A program made the position numbers and the translations under genes. Under the pieces are notes generated by a model, which worked only from the letters and a program-made list of their open reading frames with translations, was not told the origin of the DNA and did no database searches. 64,000 nt of DNA, taken from positions 496,001 to 560,000 of the forward strand of contig NZ_JAESWC010000001.1 in NCBI RefSeq assembly GCF_016765585.1, in the 5' to 3' direction. The stretch is from Clostridium rhizosphaerae. Its GTDB lineage: Bacteria > Bacillota > Clostridia > Clostridiales > Clostridiaceae. Each line of letters starts with the position of its first letter. Position 1 is the first letter of the stretch. Shown piece after piece: positions 26,479 to 34,724 of the stretch.

Positions 26479-27951
26479 TTATTTTTCTTCTTTTTTAGTA
26501 TCCATATTTTCTATCTTTTTATTTAATAGATTCATGATATTAACTCCTGTTAATGCCTCAACAGTTTCTGGAAGCTGTGCCATTATATCAGTAACATAGC
26601 CTGTAACCTTGGAAGCCCCTTTTCCTTCACCGTTTCCGCTGTCAAGAATAACAATTTTTTCAGTTTTAGATAATGGCTCTGCAACAGCTTTTGCAATTTC
26701 AGGAAGCTTTTCAATGATCATTTGAGTCATAGCAGCATCGTTGTAAAGCTTAAATGCTTCTGCTTTCTTAGCCATAGCCTCAGCTTCAGCCTTACCTTTT
26801 TCTCTTATTATATCAACCTCTGCCATACCTTGAAGTCTTAAAGCTTCGGATTTTGCTTTACCTTCAAGTTCTATAGATCTTGCTCTTGCTTCTGCATCAG
26901 CAATTTCCTTATACTTTACAGAGTCTGCAACTTGTACTTGTCTAAACTTATCAGCTTCTGCCTGCTTTTTAACTGTAGCTTCAAGTTCTCTTTCTTTTCT
27001 TAAAGCTTCTTTTTCAGCAAGTTCTATTTCTCTTTCCTTCTTTGTTATTTCAACTTGTACTGCGGCGTCAGCAAGTTCCTTTTCTTTAAGCTTTCTAGTG
27101 ATTTCAACCTGCATTTGAGTTTCAGTAACTTCTCTTTTAACTTTGTTAGATTCAATTTCGTAAGCAAGGTCAGAAGTAGCCTTTGCTATTTCCTGATCTT
27201 TTCTATAAGCCTGAACCTTTAATTCTTTTTCCTTATTTGACTCAGCAATTTGAGTTTCTGATAAAATCTTAGCAGCCTCTCCAAGTCTTACAGCTTCTGC
27301 AGTTTTAATTTTTGTTTCTTTGTTCGCTTCTGCTTCAGCAATCAAAGCATCTCTTTTAACTGCTGCTATTCTTGGCTTACCAAGTGCTTCTAAATATCCA
27401 TTTTTATCTGCTATATCTTTAATAGTTAATACCTTAAGTTCAAGCCCCATTTGAGCTAAATCAAGAGCTGCAACTTCCTGTGCATGAGAAGCAAACTTTT
27501 CTCTGTCCATATATATTTCTTCAACTGTCATCTTAGAAACTATTTCTCTAAGCTTACCTTCAAGTACATTTTTCGTTGTATGCTCAATTACTTGAAGAGT
27601 ATGCTGAAGTCCATTTGAAGTATTAAACTGTTCAGCAGCTGACAAAATAGATTCAGTGTCCGACTTTACCTTAACAACAGCAACACCATCAGCTATTATG
27701 CCAACACCTTGACTGGTTAATGCACCATCAATACGAGTTTCTATTTGCATGTTTTCAAGTGAAATCTTATCTGTTCTTTCAAGCAGCGGAACAACAAATC
27801 CACCACCGCCTGTTATAACTCTTTTTCTAAGTCCTGTAACAACTAAGGCTTTGTCCTGCGGAACTCTCTTCCACATTGAAAATACGCTTAGGATTAATAG
27901 TATTATGACCCCCACTATTATTCCTGGAATAATAAGATTTGTTAAATCCAT
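26479..27951 (-). CDS. Flotillin-like membrane scaffold protein (YuaG/YqiK family)
   Basis: A 490-residue flotillin. Seen: an N-terminal membrane segment (about residues 5-27), an SPFH/band-7 domain (VPQDKALVVTGLRKRVITGGGGFVVP is split here only by reading; about residues 30-190), then a long Ala/Glu/Lys coiled coil rich in AEAEA and KAEAEA repeats (about 195-400) and a C-terminal tail. Known: such proteins organise functional membrane microdomains and are often encoded beside an NfeD-type partner, as here (24 bases upstream). Its linkage to an ATP-grasp ligase and a Gly/Ser-rich exported protein suggests a membrane-surface modification or stress system. GGGGAG precedes the ATG. Confidence 0.92.
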   Translation of the reverse strand: MDLTNLIIPGIIVGVIILLILSVFSMWKRVPQDKALVVTGLRKRVITGGGGFVVPLLERTDKISLENMQIETRIDGALTSQGVGIIADGVAVVKVKSDTESILSAAEQFNTSNGLQHTLQVIEHTTKNVLEGKLREIVSKMTVEEIYMDREKFASHAQEVAALDLAQMGLELKVLTIKDIADKNGYLEALGKPRIAAVKRDALIAEAEANKETKIKTAEAVRLGEAAKILSETQIAESNKEKELKVQAYRKDQEIAKATSDLAYEIESNKVKREVTETQMQVEITRKLKEKELADAAVQVEITKKEREIELAEKEALRKERELEATVKKQAEADKFRQVQVADSVKYKEIADAEARARSIELEGKAKSEALRLQGMAEVDIIREKGKAEAEAMAKKAEAFKLYNDAAMTQMIIEKLPEIAKAVAEPLSKTEKIVILDSGNGEGKGASKVTGYVTDIMAQLPETVEALTGVNIMNLLNKKIENMDTKKEEK

Positions 27952-27974
27952 TTTTAAATCTCCCCTTTTTATAA

Positions 27975-28583
27975 TTAATTTTTATAATTTAATGGTTCAA
28001 CATAAAATAAGTTATTTTTTATTTCGTATATTATTACATCTTCACCTTGTAAGACTTCTTTTTTAGCTATATGCTGAGCAGGAGCATTGTACTTCTTGCC
28101 ATTTACTACATAGGCTATAGTACCGTACCCTTCTTCAAGTATCGGCGATATAACCTTTGCCTGCATCCCAATAAGCTGTTTTCTAGAGAAGGCGCTTGTA
28201 TTTTGTGCTTTATAAAGAGGTACAACTATAAATTTATAAAGAATAAATGCTACTATTAATCCAGAAACAATAGCCATGACACATAATATTAACGCATTTA
28301 AATTATAATGAGTACCTATCATTCCAATTCCGCCAAAAACGGTAAGGAAAGAAACTATAGTTATAGGCTTTAAAGGAAACACTGCAAAAGTAGGGGGAGT
28401 CCCGCTTCCTTCTACATGAGTATCTAAATGTCCATGTCCTCCAAAATGAGCATCAAAATGCGTATGCATATTTGTATCTACATGGCCGTCGATATGAAGC
28501 AGCCCAAAAAGTCCGCCCATTAAGGAAGTAACTACGGTATAAATAACTCCTACCCAAAAAACAATAGTATACAATTGACTCAT
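27975..28583 (-). CDS. NfeD/YuaF-like membrane protein with a His-rich segment
   Basis: A 202-residue membrane protein. Seen: an N-terminal membrane segment (about 8-28), a segment at residues 30-56 with eight histidines interspersed with Asp, two further hydrophobic segments (about 67-115), and a C-terminal domain (about 135-200) reading like the NfeD OB-fold (GMQAKVISPILEEGYGTIAYV). Known: NfeD-type proteins pair with flotillins (YuaF with FloT, YqiJ with YqiK). The His-rich part suggests metal binding. It is the first gene of the operon; AAAGGGG lies about 13 bases before the ATG, a long spacing. Confidence 0.85.
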   Translation of the reverse strand: MSQLYTIVFWVGVIYTVVTSLMGGLFGLLHIDGHVDTNMHTHFDAHFGGHGHLDTHVEGSGTPPTFAVFPLKPITIVSFLTVFGGIGMIGTHYNLNALILCVMAIVSGLIVAFILYKFIVVPLYKAQNTSAFSRKQLIGMQAKVISPILEEGYGTIAYVVNGKKYNAPAQHIAKKEVLQGEDVIIYEIKNNLFYVEPLNYKN

Positions 28584-28788
28584 AAATTCATAAGCACCCC
28601 TTTCTTCTTCAATTAATTAAAAAAATTGTAAGTCTTCTCTATTTTAGTATAACATACTTTATTAGGTAATTTTTATAAAATTATCATAAAAGTTTAAACC
28701 TTCACAAAGTATATTGCTACTTTCAAATAGGGTTATCAAAGGTTTTGTAATATACAACATTGCATTATATAGTTATTAATAACTTTTT

Positions 28789-28814
28789 ATATGTTATAAT
28801 TTATTATAACATAT
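28789..28814. promoter_or_regulatory. Perfect palindrome in the flotillin operon upstream region
   Basis: ATATGTTATAAT and ATTATAACATAT (12-base arms, two-base spacer) lie in the 379-base gap 28584-28962, about 210 bases upstream of the NfeD-like gene. On the minus strand TATAAT (28803-28808) has a possible -35, TTGCTA, 16 bases upstream, so the palindrome overlaps a candidate promoter. The rest of the gap is AT-rich without a convincing ORF. Confidence 0.5.
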
Positions 28815-28962
28815 GTTACATAATTAGCAAATTCTTGAAAGACTAATTATGTTGAATTTAAACAATGAATTCTCCTAATAATAAATTTATTTATTATTAT
28901 CTTGTTAAGACTTTAATTATCTCACGCTATCTCTTGAAATCATCATAAATTACTAAATATTT

Positions 28963-29769
28963 TTATTTAGAAAACATATATATTAAAAACTTGTCAAACC
29001 GCTCTGCCCAATCTTTCTCATTGTGCTTTCCTTCGTTAACTTCTAAATACATAATTTCTTCATTCGGCTTAAGGCCCTTTTTATTAAGCACTGATACCAT
29101 ATCTCTTGCATCATCAACCATATCAATTACTCCATTATTATTCCTATCACTTGTTTCCTCTGCCGTACCTGCATCAATCCATATTTTTAAATCCTTCTTA
29201 TCACCATTATATTTTTCTATTTCCTTTATAATTTCACAGGAGTTCCACCAAAATGATGGTGAAATCGCTCCTATCTTTTTGAAAACGTCACTATAATTCC
29301 AGCCTATATAAAATGAAATCAGACCACCTAAAGAAGAACCAGCTATAGCAGTATTATATCTATCCTTTAATGTCCTATAGTTGCTGTCTATATATGGCTT
29401 AATCTCTTGAATAATAAAGCTTGCATAATCTCCCCCTCTGCCGCCGCTTTTAAACTTTTCTACGTAACTTGTCGTATACTCATTTATTCTTCGCTCATTA
29501 TTATAAATTCCAACAATAATAATATCTTGTATTTTATTTTCCTTAATAAGCCTGTCTGTAGTTTCTTTAACCCTCCACTTAATATCGCTTCCATCATCTA
29601 TACCTGTAAAAAGATTTTGTCCATCATGCATATAAAGTACAGGATAGCTTCTGTTATCATCTTCTTTATAAGATTCAGGAAGATAGACTGCTATATCTCT
29701 TTTATTATTCATAATTCTAGATTCAAAATTCTTTATAAATACAACTTCCGAACCATCTGTTTTATGCAT
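28963..29769 (-). CDS. Alpha/beta-hydrolase esterase (PF00756 type)
   Basis: A 268-residue putative esterase of the enterochelin-esterase/antigen-85-like group. Seen: YPVLYMHDGQNLF near the N-terminus, the nucleophile elbow AGSSLGG (Ser in GxSxGG), an Asp-rich region IDAGTAEE, and a His near the C-terminus (EGKHNEKDW) that completes a triad. It has no signal peptide. AGGAGG precedes the ATG. It sits downstream of the amidase-domain gene but is separated from it by a strong terminator. Substrate unknown; cell-wall or siderophore esters are possible. Confidence 0.85.
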   Translation of the reverse strand: MHKTDGSEVVFIKNFESRIMNNKRDIAVYLPESYKEDDNRSYPVLYMHDGQNLFTGIDDGSDIKWRVKETTDRLIKENKIQDIIIVGIYNNERRINEYTTSYVEKFKSGGRGGDYASFIIQEIKPYIDSNYRTLKDRYNTAIAGSSLGGLISFYIGWNYSDVFKKIGAISPSFWWNSCEIIKEIEKYNGDKKDLKIWIDAGTAEETSDRNNNGVIDMVDDARDMVSVLNKKGLKPNEEIMYLEVNEGKHNEKDWAERFDKFLIYMFSK

Positions 29770-29818
29770 ATATTTTCCTCCTAACCGGTTATAATTATCT
29801 TCTATTATATAACAAAAC

Positions 29819-29855
29819 AGCAGTTATGCTAAAAGTTTACTTTAGCATAACTGCT
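29819..29855 (-). terminator. Terminator of the amidase-domain gene
   Basis: A 15-base-pair stem (AGCAGTTATGCTAAA against TTTAGCATAACTGCT) starts four bases after the amidase-domain gene and is followed on the minus strand by TTTTGTT. Confidence 0.88.
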
Positions 29856-29858
29856 ATT

Positions 29859-30971
29859 TTAATAGTGTACACGTACAAGCCAGAATTTTATTTTTTTATC
29901 ACTCCAGCCTAAGTCCCAAGGCACATTATATCTATCTGTATTATGACAAGTAACTAAGGTATAACCTCTGGAATCAGAGCCTGTTACCATAGAAATATGA
30001 GTTATATCACCCTTCTTTTCATAAGCAACAAAATCTCCGGGCAAAAGTTTGTAGGAAGCTTTATAAACCTTATCATAATCTCCGTAAGCAATTAGCGAGG
30101 CTCTTCCGCTGTATAGCATATACCTCTTAAAACCATCTGCATTTAACCAAGCTCTTGTGGCACCTCTTCCGTCATAATTCCAAGCGCCATTCTTTTTAAA
30201 CTTAGCCCCTTCAAATAAAATTTGAGAGGCAAAATTAGCACAATCTCCTCCCTGAGGATTATAATTTCTATACTTTGGATTATACTTAAATCCATACTGT
30301 TCCTCGCTTGCTGCGCCACAAAATTGCCTAGCATAATCTACAGCCCTTATTCTTCTTTCATTTAATTGCTCTGAGTCTCTGCTTCCCTGAGATAAAATAT
30401 GCTGCTTTATGTTATCTGCTTTAATATTATCTAAATTTAAGGAATCGGCAAACGGATCATTATACCACTCTTTTTCTATAATCCATGCTCCATCCTTATT
30501 CTGAAGATTTATAGTATGGTATGTTCCAATTCTTGATGTGTTGATAACTTCCGGCTGATTTTCATAAACGTATTTATACTCAGTAGAACAAATTAAATAT
30601 GATGAAAACCTGCTTCCGCTCCCACTGATTTTTTTAAATACTACTTTAGGATTTATTTCAATAAATTTAACACCTTGCTTTTCTGCCCAGTTTCTTACGT
30701 ATTTAACCTTTCTCTGCTCATATTCATACGCCCAGGTCCCATATTTAGTATTAGTGTTATACATAGATTGAATAAATTCTAAGTCTCCATCAATTATAGC
30801 CTTGCTTTTCTTTTGAAAGATGTCTTCTATTGCCTTTTTAGCTTCTTCCTTATCTGATGCCTTTGCAAAAACCTGATATTTTGCCCACATAGTGGTCAAT
30901 GGTAAAATGATAGCTATTATAATCAAACCTGTAGTGATTTTTTTAAACTTATTATGCTTAGAAAAGTTCAT
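29859..30971 (-). CDS. Exported amidase-domain protein (PF12671 type)
   Basis: A 370-residue exported protein. Seen: an N-terminal hydrophobic signal/anchor (about residues 12-32), a middle region of about 150 residues of NTF2-like appearance, then a C-terminal putative amidase domain with the Cys motif NPQGGDCANFASQ, a later His in GDITHISMVTG and an Asn/Asp turn in VTCHNTDRYN, consistent with a Cys-His papain-like active site. Known: this domain is common in Firmicute spore or wall proteins and is related to NlpC/P60 hydrolases. It belongs to a short run of envelope genes. AAAGGAG precedes the ATG. Confidence 0.85.
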   Translation of the reverse strand: MNFSKHNKFKKITTGLIIIAIILPLTTMWAKYQVFAKASDKEEAKKAIEDIFQKKSKAIIDGDLEFIQSMYNTNTKYGTWAYEYEQRKVKYVRNWAEKQGVKFIEINPKVVFKKISGSGSRFSSYLICSTEYKYVYENQPEVINTSRIGTYHTINLQNKDGAWIIEKEWYNDPFADSLNLDNIKADNIKQHILSQGSRDSEQLNERRIRAVDYARQFCGAASEEQYGFKYNPKYRNYNPQGGDCANFASQILFEGAKFKKNGAWNYDGRGATRAWLNADGFKRYMLYSGRASLIAYGDYDKVYKASYKLLPGDFVAYEKKGDITHISMVTGSDSRGYTLVTCHNTDRYNVPWDLGWSDKKIKFWLVRVHY

Positions 30972-31088
30972 ATATTAATACTCCTTTTCCCATAGATTTG
31001 AAATTAATTATAATAATGCTATTATAATGCTTTTATTATTCCCTCATTATCCTAAATCACTTGTGTCAATTTAAGGTAATTTATTATT

Positions 31089-31118
31089 AAAATAGCTGCC
31101 CAATTGGGCAGCTATTTT
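31089..31118 (-). terminator. Terminator overlapping the M15 peptidase stop codon
   Basis: A perfect palindrome with 13-base arms (AAAATAGCTGCCC / GGGCAGCTATTTT) and loop AATT. It contains the TAG stop of the minus-strand peptidase gene (31112-31114) and is followed by AATAATAAATT. Confidence 0.85.
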
Positions 31119-32029
31119 AAAGCTTCTTCAATATTCCTTATATAAATTTTTATTTTTTCATCTTCCTTAGGAAAACCTTCATACCAATTACTTCCCACTT
31201 CATTTTTAAAATACCTTGCCTTCATTATTATCTCCGGTCTGTATTCAAAATGAAGTATATCAAAATGCCCCCACTTTCCGCCCCAAACAAAATTGTTTTT
31301 TTCAAAAACCTCAACAACTTCCTTAGAGTAAGATAATAGCCTTTGCTGCCCTTGCTCTGGAGATGCCCACTTCCAATAATCTCTCTTATCACTTGCTAAA
31401 TCTATTGCAATACCATAAGAATGAGGGCTTAATCTTCCCGTTCCTGATATTAACCTATAATTATAAGTACCTTGGCATGGGGCTAAAAATCCTCCTATTT
31501 TCTTATTTGTTTTTGCAAGTTCTAAAAGCTCTTTAGAAGCAGCTTTTAAGTTTTCTGCCGCTTTATTATTTTTATTGAATCTATATACTCCATAACCTGT
31601 ATTAACTGACATCATATTTTTTTCTATCTGCTGCCTGGAACTCCCATAAACATCATTAATAAGTTCATAATCCCTTGAACGGCCAGGATCAAAATTTTTA
31701 TCCATAAGCTTTGTAACAGAACCTAATGGATAAACCTGTTCAAGCATATCCTGCAGGTCTGGATTATTCAGCTTTTCATCAAAGCTTTTCTGCCTTTTAT
31801 CATCATAAAGTATTTTTCTGCCTGACTTCATCACAAGATATACATGTTCCTTGTTATCTTTTTGAACTCCCTGCACATATTCAGGATATGCCATCATTAA
31901 AGCCAATAAATCCTGCTTCATCGTTGCAATATAGTTTTGATTTTCAATTTTATTATTTGCTGCCTTAACAGCGCATACATTGTTTGAAATGAAAAAAACT
32001 GAAACTAATAATGCTGCCAACTTTCTCAT
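31112..32029 (-). CDS. Exported M15-family D-Ala-D-Ala carboxypeptidase/endopeptidase
   Basis: A 305-residue secreted zinc peptidase acting on peptidoglycan stem peptides. Seen: a signal peptide (MRKLAALLVSVFFISNNVCA), then the M15 signature SPHSYGIAIDL (His and Asp metal ligands) and a second motif WGHFDILHFEYRPE that gives the third ligand and catalytic residues. The N-terminal 130 residues are a lineage-specific extension. It has its own terminator. GGTGAGAAT precedes the ATG. The choice between VanY-like carboxypeptidase and L-Ala-D-Glu endopeptidase is open. Confidence 0.87.
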   Translation of the reverse strand: MRKLAALLVSVFFISNNVCAVKAANNKIENQNYIATMKQDLLALMMAYPEYVQGVQKDNKEHVYLVMKSGRKILYDDKRQKSFDEKLNNPDLQDMLEQVYPLGSVTKLMDKNFDPGRSRDYELINDVYGSSRQQIEKNMMSVNTGYGVYRFNKNNKAAENLKAASKELLELAKTNKKIGGFLAPCQGTYNYRLISGTGRLSPHSYGIAIDLASDKRDYWKWASPEQGQQRLLSYSKEVVEVFEKNNFVWGGKWGHFDILHFEYRPEIIMKARYFKNEVGSNWYEGFPKEDEKIKIYIRNIEEALK

Positions 32030-32118
32030 ATTCTCACCTTAATTCATTTTTTAATTTCACTTTATATGCTTGCCAGGCTTAATAAATTATATGTACCTAA
32101 AATCTAACAAAAATAAAT

Positions 32119-32143
32119 AGAGCCCTACAAAATATAGAACTCT
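32119..32143 (-). terminator. Terminator after the CmpB-type membrane gene
   Basis: A nine-base-pair stem with two G-U pairs on the minus strand (AGAGTTCTA against TAGGGCTCT), followed by ATTTATTTTTG, located 17 bases after the gene end. Confidence 0.7.
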
Positions 32144-32159
32144 ACCTTAAATAAAAATA

Positions 32160-32933
32160 TCATTTTTTTATATTTATCTTATCTATTCTCTTCTTAATTT
32201 CCTCTATAGCTCCTTCAAATCTCTTAGAAGTTAAATGAGGATATGCTCGTAACAGTTCTCTATGTCTTAAGCTTACTCTCTTTGCAAGCCTGTCCTTAAT
32301 ATCTCCAAGATAATTTATTCTCTGCTGGATTGTTAAAATAGTTTCCTTACTTAATCTTGCTTCTATTAATTTATCTATATTTATTTTTGTTTCTGATATT
32401 ACATCCTGAATTTCAATAAATAACCTTCTAAAGGTGATTAAGCTATTTATAGTTAGGGCTATATCAACTATTATAATAATTAATAATATATTATATAATA
32501 CTTGTCCAAAATTATTTAAAATCCAATATGTAAAATTAGAAATTATAGGATTGATAATTTTCATGAAGAAAATAGCTAACAGCCCCCAAAAAAGTGAAAA
32601 TCTTAAGCATATATATCCCTTAAAATTAAACTTTTCTGTTGAGTAGTCCCACCATTTTGTATGAAAAAACAGCTCCATTAAAAATCCAGTTATCAGCTCT
32701 ATTAGAGTGGCTGCAACAGCACCACCCATATACACATAAAATATATTGCTGCTTATTGATGTTAAAGTTAAAATTAAAAGTACCGATGTAGCTCCATAAA
32801 TAGGACAAACAGGTCCATATAAAAAGCCTCTATTCACAAATCTTTTTTCAGTATATATGTGATAAATAACCTCTAATGTCCAGCCTAGAAAGGAATATAC
32901 TAAAAAAGAGTAAAATATATAGTAATAGTTCAT
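32160..32933 (-). CDS. PF06541-type membrane protein (ABC_trans_CmpB-like)
   Basis: A roughly 257-residue integral membrane protein. Seen: five or so hydrophobic segments with the family pattern FLVYSFLGWTLEVIYH, RGFLYGPVCPIYG and LMELFFHTKWWDYS, then a basic cytoplasmic helical tail (LTSKRFEGAIEEIKKRIDK). Known: annotated as a putative type-IV ABC transporter component, but no partner is established. The frame opens at a GTG (32945); GGGTGGGG lies six bases before the ATG at 32933, which I prefer. No transporter ATPase is adjacent. Confidence 0.8.
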   Translation of the reverse strand: MNYYYIFYSFLVYSFLGWTLEVIYHIYTEKRFVNRGFLYGPVCPIYGATSVLLILTLTSISSNIFYVYMGGAVAATLIELITGFLMELFFHTKWWDYSTEKFNFKGYICLRFSLFWGLLAIFFMKIINPIISNFTYWILNNFGQVLYNILLIIIIVDIALTINSLITFRRLFIEIQDVISETKINIDKLIEARLSKETILTIQQRINYLGDIKDRLAKRVSLRHRELLRAYPHLTSKRFEGAIEEIKKRIDKINIKK

Positions 32934-33004
32934 ATCTAACCCCACCCATAATTTATATAAATCATAGATATATTAAAACACTAATACTTAAATTTTTCCA
33001 GTAA

Positions 33005-33355
33005 TTATTGCTTTGTATTTGCATTATGATTCTTGTTTTGAAATTGTTTAATTTCCCAATCAATAACAAAAGTTAATACAATTCTTATTAGTACTACAGC
33101 TCCAAGGATATATAAATCATTCATAGTATGAATAATTACAGTCTTTATGATTTCGCTTGCAAGCTTAAATTCTATTGCAAGAGCTACAGATTCTGCAAAA
33201 TCAATCTTTATCTGATTTTTATTGGGATTAGTTATAGTTTTAAGATAAATATAAAACGCCTTAATAGTTGCCACAACTATTATAAAAATTCCGATCAACT
33301 CAAGTGAATGAATTATATAAGGCACAATAGCTTTAATCAAATATTCAAGTTCCAC
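33005..33355 (-). CDS. DUF1622 family small membrane protein
   Basis: 116 residues with three hydrophobic segments and the pattern IDFAESVALAIEFKLASEIIKT followed by VLIRIVLTFVIDWEI, typical of DUF1622 proteins. Function unknown. It starts with GTG eight bases after GGAGG. It lies upstream of the PF06541-type gene on the same strand and may be co-transcribed with it. Confidence 0.82.
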   Translation of the reverse strand: MELEYLIKAIVPYIIHSLELIGIFIIVVATIKAFYIYLKTITNPNKNQIKIDFAESVALAIEFKLASEIIKTVIIHTMNDLYILGAVVLIRIVLTFVIDWEIKQFQNKNHNANTKQ

Positions 33356-33423
33356 TTATTTAGCCTCCATTACAATTTTATCTGATTATAATATGTGCCA
33401 ATTATTTTTCAATTATTAGTATA

Positions 33424-33464
33424 AAAAATGCTGAGCATATGTATCTCCTATGCCCAGCATTTTT
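33424..33464 (-). terminator. Terminator of bdhA
   Basis: A stem formed by AAAATGCTGGGCATA and TATGCTCAGCATTTT on the minus strand, immediately after the bdhA stop codon, followed by TTTTTTAT. Confidence 0.88.
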
Positions 33465-33465
33465 A

Positions 33466-34629
33466 TTAAAAAGCAGCTTTAAATATCTTTAGTACGTCTT
33501 CAGCTTCTAATGGCCTAAAGTTTCCAAGAGTGCCTCTTCTAACAGCCTGCTTTGCCATTTCTTCAAGCTTTTCCTCACCTATTCCTACTTCTCTAAGTGT
33601 CATAGGAATATCCAAAGATTTAAAGAATTCTCTTGTTTTGTTTATAGCTTCTTTAGCTATTTCATATTTATCTTTGCTTGAATCGATGTTCCAAACATTA
33701 ACTCCGTATTCAACAAATTTATCTACAGTCTTATCACTTAAAACATATTCCATCCAAGCCGGTGTCAATATTGCAAGCCCAACTCCATGAGTAATATCAT
33801 AGTAAGCACTTAATTCATGCTCCATTGGATGAACACTCCAGCTTGTTGCTTTACCATAAGTTAAAAGTCCATTTATTGCAAGACTTGAAGTCCACATAAG
33901 ATTTGCTCTTGCTTCATAGTTTTCCGGCTCATCCATTGCTTTTCTTCCATAGTTAATGCAAGTCTTAAGCATTGCTTCAGCCATTCTATTTTGAAGGTAA
34001 GCACCTTCTGTAAGATTAAAATAAACTTCAAAAATATGACTCATTATATCTGCTGTTCCTGCTGCTGTTTGATTTTTAGGAACTGTAAAAGTATATGTAG
34101 GATCTAATATGGAAAATTTTGGTGCCATATCAGGATGTCCTGTTCCTAATTTTTCATTAGTTTCCAAGTTTGTAATTACTGCTCCGGCATCCATTTCTGA
34201 GCCTGTTGCTGAAAGTGTTAATATACTTGCAACTGGAGTTACTTTAGTTATCTTTCTAGGGTCAAGCACTAAATCCCATGCATCACCCTCATAGTTAGCT
34301 GCTGCCGCTATAACCTTTGCGCAGTCAATAGAGCTACCTCCCCCTACCGCAAGAACCAAGTCTATATTATGCTCCTTACAAAGCTCAGCACCTTTTCTAA
34401 CGCTTGTTACTCTTGGATTTGGCTCTATGCCTGGAAGCTCCCAGTAACTTATATTGTTGCTCTTTAATAGCTCAATAACCTTATCGTATAAACCCATCTT
34501 CTTTATGCTTCCTCCGCCGTAAGCAATAAGTACTTTGGAGCCATAATTCTTTATTTGTTCTGGAAGTACCTTTACTTGATCCTTTCCAAAGAAAATTTTA
34601 GTTGGAATTGAGTAATTGAAATTTATCAT
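33466..34629 (-). CDS. bdhA: NADH-dependent butanol dehydrogenase (iron-containing ADH)
   Basis: A 387-residue group III iron-dependent alcohol dehydrogenase that reduces aldehydes such as butyraldehyde. Seen: nearly continuous resemblance by eye to clostridial BdhA, including FNYSIPTKIFFGKDQV, the nucleotide-binding AVGGGSSIDCAK, and metal-ligand motifs AGTADIMSHIFE (Asp, His) and HPMEHELSAYYDITHGVG (two His). AGGAG precedes the ATG. It is a single-gene unit between two terminators. Known: BdhA/BdhB-type enzymes act in solvent formation; cofactor preference cannot be read directly, so the NADH label follows the relatives. Confidence 0.92.
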   Translation of the reverse strand: MINFNYSIPTKIFFGKDQVKVLPEQIKNYGSKVLIAYGGGSIKKMGLYDKVIELLKSNNISYWELPGIEPNPRVTSVRKGAELCKEHNIDLVLAVGGGSSIDCAKVIAAAANYEGDAWDLVLDPRKITKVTPVASILTLSATGSEMDAGAVITNLETNEKLGTGHPDMAPKFSILDPTYTFTVPKNQTAAGTADIMSHIFEVYFNLTEGAYLQNRMAEAMLKTCINYGRKAMDEPENYEARANLMWTSSLAINGLLTYGKATSWSVHPMEHELSAYYDITHGVGLAILTPAWMEYVLSDKTVDKFVEYGVNVWNIDSSKDKYEIAKEAINKTREFFKSLDIPMTLREVGIGEEKLEEMAKQAVRRGTLGNFRPLEAEDVLKIFKAAF

Positions 34630-34672
34630 TTTTACTTTCTCCTCTCAGGTTTTATAAAAAATATTATAAAAT

Positions 34673-34704
34673 GGAACTCTCAGCTATTTTCTGCCGAAAG
34701 TTCC
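34673..34704 (-). terminator. Terminator of the ABC exporter operon
   Basis: A 12-base-pair stem with two G-U pairs on the minus strand (GGAACTTTCGGC / GCTGAGAGTTCC) and an eight-base loop, followed by ATTTTATAATATTTTTT. Confidence 0.85.
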
Positions 34705-34724
34705 ACTATTATTACTATTATTTA

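Noticed and set aside
29407-29784. 125-codon plus-strand ORF opposite the esterase gene
   Set aside because: Shadow frame with low-complexity Asn/Ile-rich translation and no ribosome site, opposite a gene with an intact GSSLGG hydrolase motif.
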